A stretch of DNA of 64,000 bases from Microbacteriaceae bacterium 3FA27C10 (GCA_005502775.1 SCNI01000001.1:62001-126000); one strand, 5' to 3'; positions 44,206 through 53,730 are shown, counted from the first letter of the stretch. The notes: generated by a model from the sequence alone, not told the origin. Numbers and translations are program-made.

Positions 44206-46510
44206 CCGACCGCGCCCCTCGCCCGGAACCCTGCTCGACGGCGCCCGGGGGCCGGTTCGCCGCGAATTCGGTGAGCCGGCCGTCGACGGAGACGCTGGCG
44301 CGCGCTTCCCGCCCGGGCGGCAGCAGCCGGCCGACGACCCGGATGCGCGCCGTCGCGATCTCCGCGGCCATCCACGACACGACGGGGTCGACGAGCCCGT
44401 CGTCGACCGCTCCCCCGCTGTCGTCCAGAAGCACCACGTCGACTCCGCGCTCGCGCGCCGCTGCGACCGCGCCGATCACGGGCTCGCGGGCGAGCGACCC
44501 GGCGCGAAGCGCGTCGCGCAGCTCACCCTCGCAACTGGCGTATTCGCGCCGCTGGGCCTGGGTGGGTTCGCCACCCTCGCCGATGCGCTCGAGCAGCGGA
44601 ACCGCCGTGCGAGCCAGCTCGGCGACCCGCGCGGTGAGTTCGGCCCGGGCCGCGAGGGTCCAGCTCTCCCGTTCGGCGGAGGCCACGGAGTCCTGGTGCA
44701 GCTCGGCGATGCGCCGCTGCATCCGCTCCACCGCCACGAGCAGGGCGACCGCGAGCCCGACGATGACCACAGGCCGGACGGTGACCTGCACGATCATCGC
44801 GGCCGGCATGCCTAGCAGGGCGCCGGTCACGACGAGCACGGCGACGATCACTCCCGCCCCCGCGAGTGCGGCCGCGACGCGCCGGCGCAGGGCGAGCGCC
44901 ACGAGCAGGAAGGCGACAGCCACGGCGAACCACGCGTTCCCGTAGGAGTAGAGCGATCCGGGGTGGATGCCCGCGGCCGAGGCTGCGACGACGAGCCCGC
45001 CGCACGACAGTGCCAGCACCACAGCGGTGCGGCCCGGCGAGGGCACCCGGCGGGGCGAGCGCCGCAGCACTTCGGCGGCCACCAGCGCGAGCGCGAGCAT
45101 GCCGAGCTGAAGCGGCCACGAGTGCGGCACGGCGACAGCGGCGAGCACGGCGCACAGCACCTGGACGACCACGTAGAGCAGTGCGAGCACACCCACGCCC
45201 GCTCGGAGCGCACGGCGGGCGCTCGCGCCGCCCGTCGCATCCAGGCCCCGAATGGGCGCGGCGGCGCAGCGCAGGCGCACGAGGGTTCCCCGGCCCGGCG
45301 CGGACTCGATCTCGGCGCCACCTCCGCTCAGCCGCGCCATGCGGCCGACGATGCTCTGGCGGATGCCCAGACGGTCGTCGGCGATCGCGGCCGGGTCGAA
45401 TCCGGGGCCGTCGTCGGAGATCTCCACGCGGAGCTCCGCCTCGGCCTGCACGAGCACCACCCGGCGTGCGGCACCGGGGGCGTGCAGCTCGCTGTTGCGC
45501 AGCGCCTGCCGGGTGGCGCCGACCAGGGCTTCGTGCGCGGCCTCCGAGGGGGCTGCGATGGCGGGGGCCGGGCCGGCTCCCGCCGCCGCCGACGCGCTCG
45601 GCCCGGCCGCCGTCGCGCGTTCATCGCGCAGCAGGAAGACCGCGCCGTGCATCCGCGCCTCCTCGGCCAGCGCGGTGCGCAGCGACGCCGGCTCGTGCGC
45701 CTGCTCGTCGGCCAGCCGGGAGACCATCGATGCGGCCTCCCGCGCCTGTTCCGCCAGGCGTTCGCGCGGTATCGGCAGACCCGACGCGGCGAGTGAGAGC
45801 GTGGCGAGCACCTCGTCGTGCATGAGCGCCGCCGCCCGGGTGCGCGCCGTCAGCCGGCCGCGTTCGGCTGATTCGCGGGCGGCTGCAGCGGTGGTCGACG
45901 CCGCCGCCGCATCCAGGCCGCGCCCCACCGACAGGATGTGCGCACCGATCACGCAGATCACCGCGCCGGTGAGCAGCGCCTGCGCGTCGTTCACGACGCC
46001 GTCGAGGTCGAGGCCGCCGTAGAGCGTGCGGTAGAGGATTCCCGCGGTGGCCCCGGCCGCCACCGTCAGCCAGGCGAGACCCCGCCCGCCGGCGACGAGG
46101 GCGGCGGCCGCGGCGGCGCCCGAGGCCGACAGCGTCCACGGGATGCGCGCGATCCCCTCCGCGGGCACGGCGAACGGAAAGCTGACGAGGGTCGCGTAGT
46201 ATCCGGCGACAGCCACAACCGCGAGCACCCTCAGGGTGTGGTCGGAGACGTGCCGAGCCAGGATTCCCGCCAGCAGGGTGGCACCGGCGGCGGCCCAGCT
46301 GATCGCGGTGGCCCAGAGCGGGAAGGCGCCCTGGCCGCCTTGAGCCACCATGGCGAGATGCACGAGAACCACGAGCACGATGAGCAGGGCCGAGTCGATC
46401 ACGAGCACCCGACGGGCCGTGCGCTCGCCCGGCCCGATGCGGCGGGCGATGCCCGGCTGCGCCGGCGCGCCGAGCAGAGGCGCGATCGAGATGCTCGTCG
46501 TCGCCGCCAT
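44192..46510 (-). CDS. Large orphan sensor histidine kinase with two membrane modules
   Basis: 772-aa membrane kinase. Five or six helices (35-195) are followed by a HisKA_3-like helix with H231 in MHDEVLATL and an ATPase domain (N339, DDGPGFDP 366-373, GRGTL 407-411). A second block of helices (436-595) and a cytosolic tail follow; the tail resembles a second kinase half without its key residues. No response regulator gene adjoins it. It overlaps the convergent GH18 gene by 14 nt and is divergent from pgi. GGGGGAACAG precedes the ATG. Confidence 0.8.
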   Translation of the reverse strand: MAATTSISIAPLLGAPAQPGIARRIGPGERTARRVLVIDSALLIVLVVLVHLAMVAQGGQGAFPLWATAISWAAAGATLLAGILARHVSDHTLRVLAVVAVAGYYATLVSFPFAVPAEGIARIPWTLSASGAAAAAALVAGGRGLAWLTVAAGATAGILYRTLYGGLDLDGVVNDAQALLTGAVICVIGAHILSVGRGLDAAAASTTAAAARESAERGRLTARTRAAALMHDEVLATLSLAASGLPIPRERLAEQAREAASMVSRLADEQAHEPASLRTALAEEARMHGAVFLLRDERATAAGPSASAAAGAGPAPAIAAPSEAAHEALVGATRQALRNSELHAPGAARRVVLVQAEAELRVEISDDGPGFDPAAIADDRLGIRQSIVGRMARLSGGGAEIESAPGRGTLVRLRCAAAPIRGLDATGGASARRALRAGVGVLALLYVVVQVLCAVLAAVAVPHSWPLQLGMLALALVAAEVLRRSPRRVPSPGRTAVVLALSCGGLVVAASAAGIHPGSLYSYGNAWFAVAVAFLLVALALRRRVAAALAGAGVIVAVLVVTGALLGMPAAMIVQVTVRPVVIVGLAVALLVAVERMQRRIAELHQDSVASAERESWTLAARAELTARVAELARTAVPLLERIGEGGEPTQAQRREYASCEGELRDALRAGSLAREPVIGAVAAARERGVDVVLLDDSGGAVDDGLVDPVVSWMAAEIATARIRVVGRLLPPGREARASVSVDGRLTEFAANRPPGAVEQGSGRGARSVRVR

Positions 46511-46627
46511 CTGTTCCCCCCGCCGTCAGACTATCGCGCGCCCGGGGCCGGTAGGTTGAGAGGTGAGCGCATCGCGGTGTGACCATCGGATGCGCGGTAC
46601 GAGCCTTCAGGATTCTCAGGAGAAGCA

Positions 46628-48388
46628 ATGGCCGAATCGGCGCCCATCGACCCGACTGCACCCCTCGACCCGACCGGGACCGCCGCGTGGACGGCGCTCG
46701 AGGCCATCGCCTCGGGATTCGAGCCCGACCTGCGCGGCTGGTTCGCCGCGGAGCCCGACCGCGCCGAGCGGTACACCTTCCAGGCCGCCGACCTCACGGT
46801 CGACCTGTCGAAGAACCTGCTGACCGACGAGATCCTCGCGCAGCTGCTGCAGCTGGCGCAGGATGCGGGGGTCGCCTCGCGCTACCAGGCGATGATCTCG
46901 GGCGAGCACATCAACGTCACCGAGAACCGCGCCGTGCTGCACACCGCGCTCCGCCGCCCCGCCGCCGGCACCGCCGCCGCCGCTTCGCTCGACCCCGCCG
47001 CCGGATTCGTCGTCGACGGCGCCGACATCGACGCCGAGGTGCACGCCACGCTCGACAAGGTGTTCGCCTTCGCCGACCGCGTGCGCTCGGGCGAATGGAC
47101 CGGCGTCACCGGCAAGCGCATCGAGACCGTGGTCAACATCGGCATCGGCGGCTCCGACCTCGGGCCGGTGATGGTCTACGAGGCCCTCAAGCCCTACGCC
47201 CAGGAGGGCCTCGAGGCCCGCTTCGTGTCGAACATCGACCCGTCCGACATCTACGAGAAGACCGCCGGCCTCGACCCCGAGACCACGCTCTTCATCGTCG
47301 CCTCCAAGACCTTCGGCACCCTCGAGACGCTCACCAACGCGCGACTGGCCCGGCAGTGGCTGTGGGACGGGCTCGTCGCATCCGGGGCCATCGCCGACGA
47401 CGACTCGGCCCGCACCGGCGCCGTCGCCAAGCACTTCGTGGCCGTCTCGACCGCGCTCGACAAGGTGGCCGCCTTCGGCATCGACCCCGAGAACGCGTTC
47501 GGCTTCTGGGACTGGGTGGGCGGCCGCTACTCGGTCGACTCGGCCATCGGAACCTCGGTCGCGATCGCGATCGGGCCCGACGGCTTCCGCGACTTCCTGG
47601 CGGGGTTCCACGCCATCGACGAGCACATGCGCACCACGCCGCTCGAGAAGAACGTGCCCGTGCTGATGGGGCTGCTGAACGTCTGGTACTCCAACTTCCT
47701 CAAGGCGCAGAGCCACGCCGTGCTGCCCTACGCGCAGTACCTGCACCGCTTCCCGGCCTATCTGCAGCAGCTCACCATGGAGTCCAACGGCAAGAGCGTG
47801 CGCTGGGACGGCTCCCCCGTCACCACCGACACCGGCGAGATCTTCTGGGGTGAGCCGGGCACCAACGGGCAGCACGCCTTCTATCAGCTCATCCATCAGG
47901 GCACGCGGCTCATCCCGGCCGACTTCATCGCGGTGGCCAACCCGGCGCATCCGCTGAAGGACGCCGTGGGCGACGGGGCGGCGGTCGCGCCCGGCGCCGA
48001 CGTGCACTCGCTGTTCCTCGCCAACTTCTTCGCGCAGACCAAGGCGCTCGCCTTCGGAAAGACGGCCGAGGAGGTGCGGGCCGAGGGCACCGCGGAGTCG
48101 GTGGTGCCTGCGCGCGTGTTCAGCGGCAACCGGCCCACCACCTCGATCCTCGCGCCCGCGCTCACGCCCTCGGTCGTCGGTCAGCTGATCGCGCTCTACG
48201 AGCACATCGTGTTCACCGAGGGCACCATCTGGGGCATCGACTCCTTCGACCAGTGGGGGGTGGAGCTCGGCAAGCAGCTCGCTCTGCAGATCGCCCCGGC
48301 GGTCGACGGCGATGCCGCGGCACTCGCCTCGCAGGACTCCTCGACGAAGGCGCTGATCGCGAAGTACCTGGAGCTGCGCACGGAGTAG
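46628..48388 (+). CDS. pgi: Glucose-6-phosphate isomerase
   Basis: Glycolytic enzyme interconverting glucose 6-phosphate and fructose 6-phosphate, 586 aa, somewhat longer than average. Family signatures are intact: [52 protein letters not shown] and the C-terminal [10 protein letters not shown] with the catalytic Lys. AGGAGAAGCA precedes the ATG and a possible -10 TAGGTT lies at 46552. No other sugar gene adjoins it. Confidence 0.97.
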   Translation: MAESAPIDPTAPLDPTGTAAWTALEAIASGFEPDLRGWFAAEPDRAERYTFQAADLTVDLSKNLLTDEILAQLLQLAQDAGVASRYQAMISGEHINVTENRAVLHTALRRPAAGTAAAASLDPAAGFVVDGADIDAEVHATLDKVFAFADRVRSGEWTGVTGKRIETVVNIGIGGSDLGPVMVYEALKPYAQEGLEARFVSNIDPSDIYEKTAGLDPETTLFIVASKTFGTLETLTNARLARQWLWDGLVASGAIADDDSARTGAVAKHFVAVSTALDKVAAFGIDPENAFGFWDWVGGRYSVDSAIGTSVAIAIGPDGFRDFLAGFHAIDEHMRTTPLEKNVPVLMGLLNVWYSNFLKAQSHAVLPYAQYLHRFPAYLQQLTMESNGKSVRWDGSPVTTDTGEIFWGEPGTNGQHAFYQLIHQGTRLIPADFIAVANPAHPLKDAVGDGAAVAPGADVHSLFLANFFAQTKALAFGKTAEEVRAEGTAESVVPARVFSGNRPTTSILAPALTPSVVGQLIALYEHIVFTEGTIWGIDSFDQWGVELGKQLALQIAPAVDGDAAALASQDSSTKALIAKYLELRTE

Positions 48389-48395
48389 GGGCCCT

Positions 48396-48425
48396 GCCCG
48401 CGTGCCATCCGCACTGGCCGCGGGC
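48396..48425 (+). terminator. Possible terminator after pgi
   Basis: An 11-bp stem with one bulged T (48396-48407 with 48415-48425) and 7-nt loop begins 8 nt after the pgi stop and is followed by CGTCTTCC. The T content is low, so it is only moderately convincing. Confidence 0.45.
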
Positions 48426-48438
48426 CGTCTTCCGCGAT

Positions 48439-48454
48439 AAAGTGATATCACTTT
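48439..48454. promoter_or_regulatory. 16-bp perfect palindrome upstream of the SPFH gene
   Basis: AAAGTGATATCACTTT is an exact palindrome 25 nt before the SPFH ATG, AT-rich in a GC-rich setting. It is a strong candidate binding site for the RHH protein encoded in the same operon. Confidence 0.65.
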
Positions 48455-48479
48455 TATTCGCGAACGAGGGATGCCGCCC

Positions 48480-49409
48480 ATGAGCACTGACACGACCCCG
48501 ACCCCGACCTCCGTCGAGACCGTCCCCGTCGGGCACGACGGCGTTCGGGTCGACGTGACCGAGCGCGAGGCGGCCTCGCTTCCCGGCGGTGTCGCGCTGA
48601 GCGCATCCCTCGCCCTGCTGGCCATCGGGATCATTCTGCTCGCCGTGCTCCCGGATGCCGCCAAGGCCGTCTCGCTCCTGTTCTTCGCGGCGTTCGCGTT
48701 GCTGCTCAGCTCACTCGTGATCGTGCAGCCCGGCCAGACCAAGGTGGTGCAGTTCTTCGGCCGCTACATCGGGACCGTGCGCCGCACCGGCCTGTCGATG
48801 GTGGTGCCGCTGTCGACGCGCCGCAGCGTCAGCGTGCGGGTGCGCAACTTCGAGACGAACCGACTGAAGGTCAACGACGCCGACGGCAGCCCGGTGGAGA
48901 TCGCCGCGATCGTCGTGTGGCAGGTGGCCGACACCTCGAAGGCCACCTACGCGGTCGACAACTACGTCGATTTCGTGTCGGTGCAGGCGGAGTCGGCTTT
49001 GCGTCACATCGCGACCACCCACCCCTACGACGGCTCGGAGACCGGGGGGACCTCGCTCCGCGGATCCACCGACCAGGTGGCCGACGAACTCGCGCACGAA
49101 GTGGCCGAGCGCATCTCGCTCGCGGGCGTGGAGATCATCGAGGTGCGGATCAGCCACCTCGCCTACGCCGCCGAGGTCGCGCAGGCGATGCTCCGCCGCC
49201 AACAGGCGAACGCGGTCGTGGCCGCCCGCACCCGCATCGTCGAGGGGGCCGTCGGCATGGTCGACCTCGCGCTCACGAAGCTCAGCGAGGACGGCATCGT
49301 CGAGCTCGACGACGAACGCAAGGCCGCCATGGTCAGCAACCTCATGGTGGTGCTGTGCAGCGACCAGCCGGCGTCGCCGATCGTGAACACCGGAACCCTC
49401 TACTCGTGA
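48480..49409 (+). CDS. SPFH (stomatin/prohibitin/flotillin) domain protein
   Basis: 309-aa membrane protein: Thr/Pro-rich head, two close hydrophobic segments (about 40-80) and the SPFH domain (about 80-265) from [21 protein letters not shown] to the helical [17 protein letters not shown]. Such proteins form membrane scaffolds. I start at the second ATG (48480) because GAGGG directly abuts the first one (48471). The small RHH gene follows 7 nt after the stop, and a 16-bp palindrome precedes the operon. Confidence 0.87.
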   Translation: MSTDTTPTPTSVETVPVGHDGVRVDVTEREAASLPGGVALSASLALLAIGIILLAVLPDAAKAVSLLFFAAFALLLSSLVIVQPGQTKVVQFFGRYIGTVRRTGLSMVVPLSTRRSVSVRVRNFETNRLKVNDADGSPVEIAAIVVWQVADTSKATYAVDNYVDFVSVQAESALRHIATTHPYDGSETGGTSLRGSTDQVADELAHEVAERISLAGVEIIEVRISHLAYAAEVAQAMLRRQQANAVVAARTRIVEGAVGMVDLALTKLSEDGIVELDDERKAAMVSNLMVVLCSDQPASPIVNTGTLYS

Positions 49410-49416
49410 CGGGGTC

Positions 49417-49629
49417 ATGAGCACCGAGCGCAAGCAGCTCCTGCTGCGCATCGATCCCGCCCTGCACGACGCGCTCGCCCGCTGGGCGGCCGACGACCTC
49501 CGGAGCGTGAACGCGCAGATCGAGATGCTGCTGAGGCAAGCCCTCGCCAAGGCCGGCCGTTCGCCCGCCGATCTCCGTCCGCCGAACCCCCGGGGCCGGC
49601 CCCGCAAGAGCTCTTCCGACGCCGGGTGA
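49417..49629 (+). CDS. Ribbon-helix-helix (Arc-type) DNA-binding protein
   Basis: 70-aa protein. The RHH fold is readable: beta strand KQLLLRIDP, helix [13 protein letters not shown] and helix [18 protein letters not shown], followed by a basic Pro/Arg tail. It probably binds DNA as a dimer pair. Its position right behind the SPFH gene and the palindrome upstream of that gene suggest autoregulation of the operon. Confidence 0.82.
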   Translation: MSTERKQLLLRIDPALHDALARWAADDLRSVNAQIEMLLRQALAKAGRSPADLRPPNPRGRPRKSSSDAG

Positions 49630-49750
49630 GGTCTCAGTGCCCGGCTGCCCTGGGCGGATCCGGGCGCACGGGAGCGCGCAGCGCCGTACGGTCGAGGAGA
49701 CGGGCGCGTCAGATCGGGCGCGAGACCCGTCCCCGCCGAAAGGGCAGGCG

Positions 49751-50152
49751 ATGGAGCTGATCTTCGTGCGCGGCGCACTGGTGCGGGACGGCGCGTGGTG
49801 GTGGCGGCCCACGGCCGAACTGCTCGAGGCGCGCACCGGCATCCGGAGCCGCGTGCTCGCCCTGCCGTCGTGTGGAGAGACGACGCCGCAAGAGCGCAGC
49901 GGCGGGCTCGTCGGCGGCGTTGCGGCGTTGCGGCACGAGCCCGACACGCTCGCGGCCTCGGGCCCGGCGATCGTGGTGGGGCACTCCTACGGCGGCACCG
50001 TCATCGCCGAGGCGGGCACGCATCCGGCCGTCGGGCACCTCGTCTTCGTGTCGTCGTACCTGCCCGAGATCGGCCTGTCGCAAGGCGCGATCCTGAGCGG
50101 CGTGTCGCCTGTCGCGGGCGCACGGCTTCTGCTGCGCAGCTGTCTGCTGTGA
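49751..50152 (+). pseudogene. Truncated alpha/beta hydrolase
   Basis: 133 codons cover only the first half of an esterase-like alpha/beta hydrolase: FVRGALVRDGAWWW and the nucleophile elbow VGHSYGG. The frame ends soon after the next strand (HLVFVSSYLPE), so the lid and the catalytic Asp and His (normally another ~100 residues) are missing. AAAGGGCAGGCG precedes the ATG, so it may still be translated, but activity is unlikely. Confidence 0.65.
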
Positions 50153-50198
50153 GCGGAACCGGATGCGCGGGGCGCGGCTCGCGCGATTGACTGGGCGC

Positions 50199-50600
50199 AT
50201 GAGCCGACCGCTTGCAGACCAGCCCGCCCTCGTCCGCGACGAGCCCGCGCAGGCGGCACCCGCCCATCCGGTGGCCGTCCCTCCGATGCCGGCCGAGCGC
50301 CTGTGGCGCGAGCTCGTGGGCGAGGAGCTGCGGGAGTCACGGCTCGCGCGCGGCGAGTCGCTGCGCAAGGTTGCCGGACGGGCGCGCGTGTCGCCGCAAT
50401 ACCTCTCGGAGATCGAACGAGGGTTCAAGGAGCCGTCGAGCGAGATCCTCGCGGCGCTCGGCGGGGCTCTCGAGCGATCGCTGCTCGAGCTGACGAGCGG
50501 GGTCGCGGAGCGGTTGCAGTCGAGAGCGGGCGCCTCGAGCCCGGCCGCGAGCAGGAGCACGGTCTCCGTGACCGCCGGCGCGTTCGCCCTCGCCGCCTGA
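50199..50600 (+). CDS. ClgR-like XRE transcriptional regulator
   Basis: 133-aa protein with a long Pro/Ala head (1-35) and one XRE helix-turn-helix (about 40-100). The segment GESLRKVAGRARVSPQYLSEIERGFKEPSSE is the form seen in ClgR, the activator of clp protease genes in actinobacteria. No clp genes are in the window, so the match is by sequence style only and the function is a guess. Confidence 0.7.
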   Translation: MSRPLADQPALVRDEPAQAAPAHPVAVPPMPAERLWRELVGEELRESRLARGESLRKVAGRARVSPQYLSEIERGFKEPSSEILAALGGALERSLLELTSGVAERLQSRAGASSPAASRSTVSVTAGAFALAA

Positions 50601-50623
50601 GGCGGAGCCGGCCCTGCTCGATC

Positions 50624-50695
50624 GAGCGCTTCGAGCAGTTCTAGCGCTTCGAGCGGTTCGAGCGCTTGGAGCACTTCGGGGACTTCAGGCGGTTC
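50624..50695. repeat. Tandem array of eight 9-bp units
   Basis: Eight contiguous 9-nt units of consensus GAGCGCTTC (for example GAGCAGTTC, TAGCGCTTC, GAGCGGTTC) run from 50624 to 50695 in the gap between the ClgR-like and carboxylesterase genes. The last two units are more diverged. No ORF clearly uses it. Confidence 0.8.
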
Positions 50696-50759
50696 CGCCG
50701 GCACGGGAGGTTCGCGCCGTCGGCGGAGCTCGGCCCGTTCATCGACTCGGCGGTGCAGA

Positions 50760-52145
50760 ATGGGTCGGGTGAGCCTGCACGACCCCGTCGAGACCGACCC
50801 CGAGCGCGAGGACACCTCTGGCCCTCTCTTCACGCCCCCGCGAGGCCCGGTGCGCGGCTGGAACGACGGCGCCGTCGTTCGGGCCACGGGCATCCCGTAC
50901 GCCACGGCCGGCCGCTTCGAACCTCCGGTGGCCGCGGCCGACCGCAACGAGGAGCTGCTCGCCACCGCGTGGTCACCGGCCTGCCCGCAAGCCCCGGTGC
51001 CGTTCCTCGACGAGGTGCTCGGCAAGAGCGCCTCCGAGCGGCGGTTCGACGAGGACTGCCAACATCTCTCGGTGACCGCGCCCGCCGACCTCACGCCCGG
51101 TGAGACGCTGCCGGTGATGGTGTGGATCCACGGCGGCTCCTACGTCTCGGGCGCCGGCGACCTGCCCATCATGGACCCGGCGGCCCTCGTGGCCGAGCAG
51201 CGCGTGATCGTGGTGACCGTCACCTACCGCCTCGGGCTGTTCGGCTTCCTCGGAGGCACCCCGGGCCGCCCCGCGAATCTCGGGCTGCTCGACATCGTCG
51301 AGGCGTTCCGCTGGGTGCAGCGCAACATCCGGGCCTTCGGCGGCGACCCGCGGGAGGTCACCGCCTTCGGACAGTCGGCCGGCGCCGACGCGGTCGCCCA
51401 GCTGATGGCGGTGCCGGATGCGCCGAGCCTGTTCCGGCGGGCGATCATCCAGAGCGCGCCGTTGGGGCTGGGCCGAGGACGTGCCGCCATCAACGCGACG
51501 ATGGCCGCCGCGGCCGCAGGCATCGGCGCAGACGTCCCCGCCGAGGAGCTGGTCGCCCGGGAGGCGGCCATCGGGCGGCTCGCCGCCGGCAGCGGGCTGA
51601 AGGCCGGGATGCCGTTCGGCACGCAGTACGGACACGCGCCCCTTCCACCGGAGGCCGAGATCGAGGCGGTGTGGTCGCGCGTGGCGCCGGAGATCGACAT
51701 CCTGATCGGGCACACGGTCGAGGAGGCCCGGCTGTTCGTGCCGCGCATCCCGGCCGTCGCCCGGGTGGCGGCCTGGCCCGTGATCGGCCCGCTCCTGCGC
51801 CGTGGGCTCGTGTCCGCGGTCACGGCGGCGGTCTACGGCCGGAGCTCCCGCCGCTTCGCCCGGCGTCACGCGAGGGCCGGCGGTCGAGCCGACCGCTACC
51901 TCATCTCGTGGGCGGCACCGGGGAACCCCTTCGGCTCGGCGCACACCATCGACCTGCCCCTGCTCTTCGGCGACGAGAAGACCTGGGCGCAGGCCGCCAT
52001 CGTGGCCGGCTCGGAGTGGCGCGATCTCGACGCGGCGGCGCGCGCGACGCGAGCGCTGTGGGCCGGGTTCGCACACGGCTCGGCGCTGCCGAAGTCGGGT
52101 CGCATCCCTGGCGTGCTCCGGCATCGCGCTGTCGGGCGCCGCTGA
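50760..52145 (+). CDS. Type B carboxylesterase
   Basis: 461-aa serine hydrolase. The oxyanion segment WIHGGSYVSG (about 122-131), nucleophile elbow FGQSAGAD and the catalytic His in SAHTIDLPLLFGD are present. No signal peptide is seen, so it acts in the cytosol. The GTG at 50769 may be the real start: CAGAAT lies 7 nt before it, giving a leaderless message, whereas the ATG at 50760 overlaps that box. The substrate is unknown. Confidence 0.88.
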   Translation: MGRVSLHDPVETDPEREDTSGPLFTPPRGPVRGWNDGAVVRATGIPYATAGRFEPPVAAADRNEELLATAWSPACPQAPVPFLDEVLGKSASERRFDEDCQHLSVTAPADLTPGETLPVMVWIHGGSYVSGAGDLPIMDPAALVAEQRVIVVTVTYRLGLFGFLGGTPGRPANLGLLDIVEAFRWVQRNIRAFGGDPREVTAFGQSAGADAVAQLMAVPDAPSLFRRAIIQSAPLGLGRGRAAINATMAAAAAGIGADVPAEELVAREAAIGRLAAGSGLKAGMPFGTQYGHAPLPPEAEIEAVWSRVAPEIDILIGHTVEEARLFVPRIPAVARVAAWPVIGPLLRRGLVSAVTAAVYGRSSRRFARRHARAGGRADRYLISWAAPGNPFGSAHTIDLPLLFGDEKTWAQAAIVAGSEWRDLDAAARATRALWAGFAHGSALPKSGRIPGVLRHRAVGRR

Positions 52146-52295
52146 GCCGGCGCGCCCTCCCGGGGCCACCGGCCGCGCCACGACGGGAGCGGGCGCGGGG
52201 CACAGGCCATCGGGCACCGGGCATCGGCCCGCCGTCCGCAGCACGGCATCGTGCGCCCTCCGCCCGAGCCGCACCGGGAGCAAGCCCGAGCCAGC

Positions 52296-53057
52296 TCAGG
52301 CGGTCAGCACCAGCGGCCCGTCGTCGGTCACCGCGAGCGTGTGCTCGGTGTGCGCGGCGCGGCTGCCGTCGGCCGAGCGCACGGTCCAGCCGTCGGCGTC
52401 CATCCGCACCCGTGCCGTGGTCTTCGCCCACCAGGGCTCGAGCGCGAACACCATGCCGGACCGGATGCGCACCCCACGACCCGGGCGACCGTCATTGTCG
52501 ATGAACAGGTCGCCGTGCATCGTACGCCCGACGCTGTGGCCGCCGAACTCGTGGTTGACCGGGTAGCCGTAGACGGAGGCGACGGCCCCGATCGCCGCCG
52601 AGACGTCGCCGATGCGGTTGCCGGGCCGCGCGGCGGCGATGCCCGCGGCCAGGGCTTCCCGGGTGGAGCGGATGAGACGCTCGTCGGCGGGGTCGGCCCG
52701 GCCGACGATCACGGTGACCGCGGCATCCGCCACCCAGCCGTCGACGGAGACGGCGAAGTCGAGGCTCAGCACGTCGCCGTCACGCAGCCGGTAGTCGTGC
52801 GGCAGCCCGTGCTGGGCGGCGTCGTTCACCGAGAGGCAGATCACGTTGCGGAACGGGCCGTTGCCGAACGAGGGCGCATAGTCCCAGTAACAGGAGACGG
52901 CGCCGCGCTCGTCGACCAGGCGGCGGGCCGCGTGCTCGATCTCGAGGAGGTTCATGCCCACCGCCGCACGGGCCGACAGCGTGGCGAGCGTATCGCGCAC
53001 GAAGGCGCCGGCCGGCCGCATCCGCTCGATCTCGGCGGGGGTGTGCAATTCGATCAT
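52296..53057 (-). CDS. map: Methionine aminopeptidase, type I (second-copy type)
   Basis: 253-aa metalloprotease removing the first Met of proteins. Metal ligands are visible in order: D in SLDFAV and D in VADAAV, H in FGGHSVGR, E in ALEPWW and E in HTEHTL. It lacks the N-terminal zinc-finger extension. The ATG is 6 nt after TATCAT, so the message is leaderless. Its isolation from ribosomal genes and its divergent XRE partner suggest an accessory, regulated paralog rather than the housekeeping copy. Confidence 0.92.
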   Translation of the reverse strand: MIELHTPAEIERMRPAGAFVRDTLATLSARAAVGMNLLEIEHAARRLVDERGAVSCYWDYAPSFGNGPFRNVICLSVNDAAQHGLPHDYRLRDGDVLSLDFAVSVDGWVADAAVTVIVGRADPADERLIRSTREALAAGIAAARPGNRIGDVSAAIGAVASVYGYPVNHEFGGHSVGRTMHGDLFIDNDGRPGRGVRIRSGMVFALEPWWAKTTARVRMDADGWTVRSADGSRAAHTEHTLAVTDDGPLVLTA

Positions 53058-53059
53058 AG

Positions 53060-53075
53060 CGGTATGATAATACCG
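53060..53075. promoter_or_regulatory. Operator and divergent -10 boxes of map and XRE
   Basis: CGGTAT-GATA-ATACCG (arms 53060-53065 and 53070-53075) covers both TATCAT on the minus strand (map, 53069-53064) and TATGAT on the plus strand (53063-53068, XRE). A protein on the palindrome would shut both genes. Confidence 0.6.
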
Positions 53076-53131
53076 AACTGCCCTGACGATACCGCCGCCG
53101 TCCGGCCGGTGGCCGACCCCGGAGGCTCCCC

Positions 53132-53404
53132 ATGATGGTTCGCGCACCCCTCACCCCCGAGCAGCTCGAGGCCGGCCGCCGCCTCGGCGCCACCCTGCGG
53201 CGGGCGCGGGCGAGCCGCACTCTGAACGAGGTGGCGGCATCCGCGGGCATCTCGCCCGAGACCCTCCGCAAGATCGAGACCGGGCGGCTGCCGAGCCCCG
53301 CCTTCGGCGTGGTCGCCGCCCTGGCCTCGACACTCGGCCTCTCACTCGACGCCCTCGCCGTCGAATGGGCCGGTGCCGCGGTGCGGAGCGAGCGGAGCGC
53401 GTAG
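53132..53404 (+). CDS. Small XRE family transcriptional regulator
   Basis: 90-aa protein that is almost only a helix-turn-helix (about 12-75: LGATLRRARASRTLNEVAAS, then SPETLRKIETGRLPSPAF). GGAGG lies 6 nt before the ATG. It is divergent from the map paralog and probably binds the CGGTAT/ATACCG palindrome between them. Confidence 0.87.
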   Translation: MMVRAPLTPEQLEAGRRLGATLRRARASRTLNEVAASAGISPETLRKIETGRLPSPAFGVVAALASTLGLSLDALAVEWAGAAVRSERSA

Positions 53405-53514
53405 ACGGCGCAGCCGCTTCTCGACCGGCCTCGACACGGGTCGGGCACTCTCCGCCGGAGGGGCGCTCCCTCGGGCGCGGGCGGGATGCCTGACGAGGGT
53501 CTAGGGTCTCGAGC

Positions 53515-53724
53515 ATGAGCGACAGCACGCAAGACGAACCGATCATGGCGGGCTCCGACGACGCCACCGCCGAAGAGAAGCTCGACGGTCTCGATGCCCA
53601 GGCCCGCGCCGACGCCGAGTTCTACCAGGACAAGGACGCCACGAACGCCGCACAGCCGAAGGCGGACCCCCAGCGCTCGAGCTACGTCAATCCCTCCAGC
53701 AGCGAGCTCGGTCAGCAGGAGTAG
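53515..53724 (+). CDS. Small acidic hypothetical protein
   Basis: 69 aa, rich in Asp, Glu, Ala and Gln, without membrane or signal segments; probably disordered. No family recognised. TAGGGT lies 7 nt before the ATG, so the message is probably leaderless, which supports it as a real gene. Its neighbours give no hint of function. Confidence 0.6.
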   Translation: MSDSTQDEPIMAGSDDATAEEKLDGLDAQARADAEFYQDKDATNAAQPKADPQRSSYVNPSSSELGQQE

Positions 53725-53730
53725 AGCGAC

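Noticed and set aside
50624-50695. CRISPR array
   Set aside because: Units are 9 bp and contiguous, with no spacers and no cas genes nearby.
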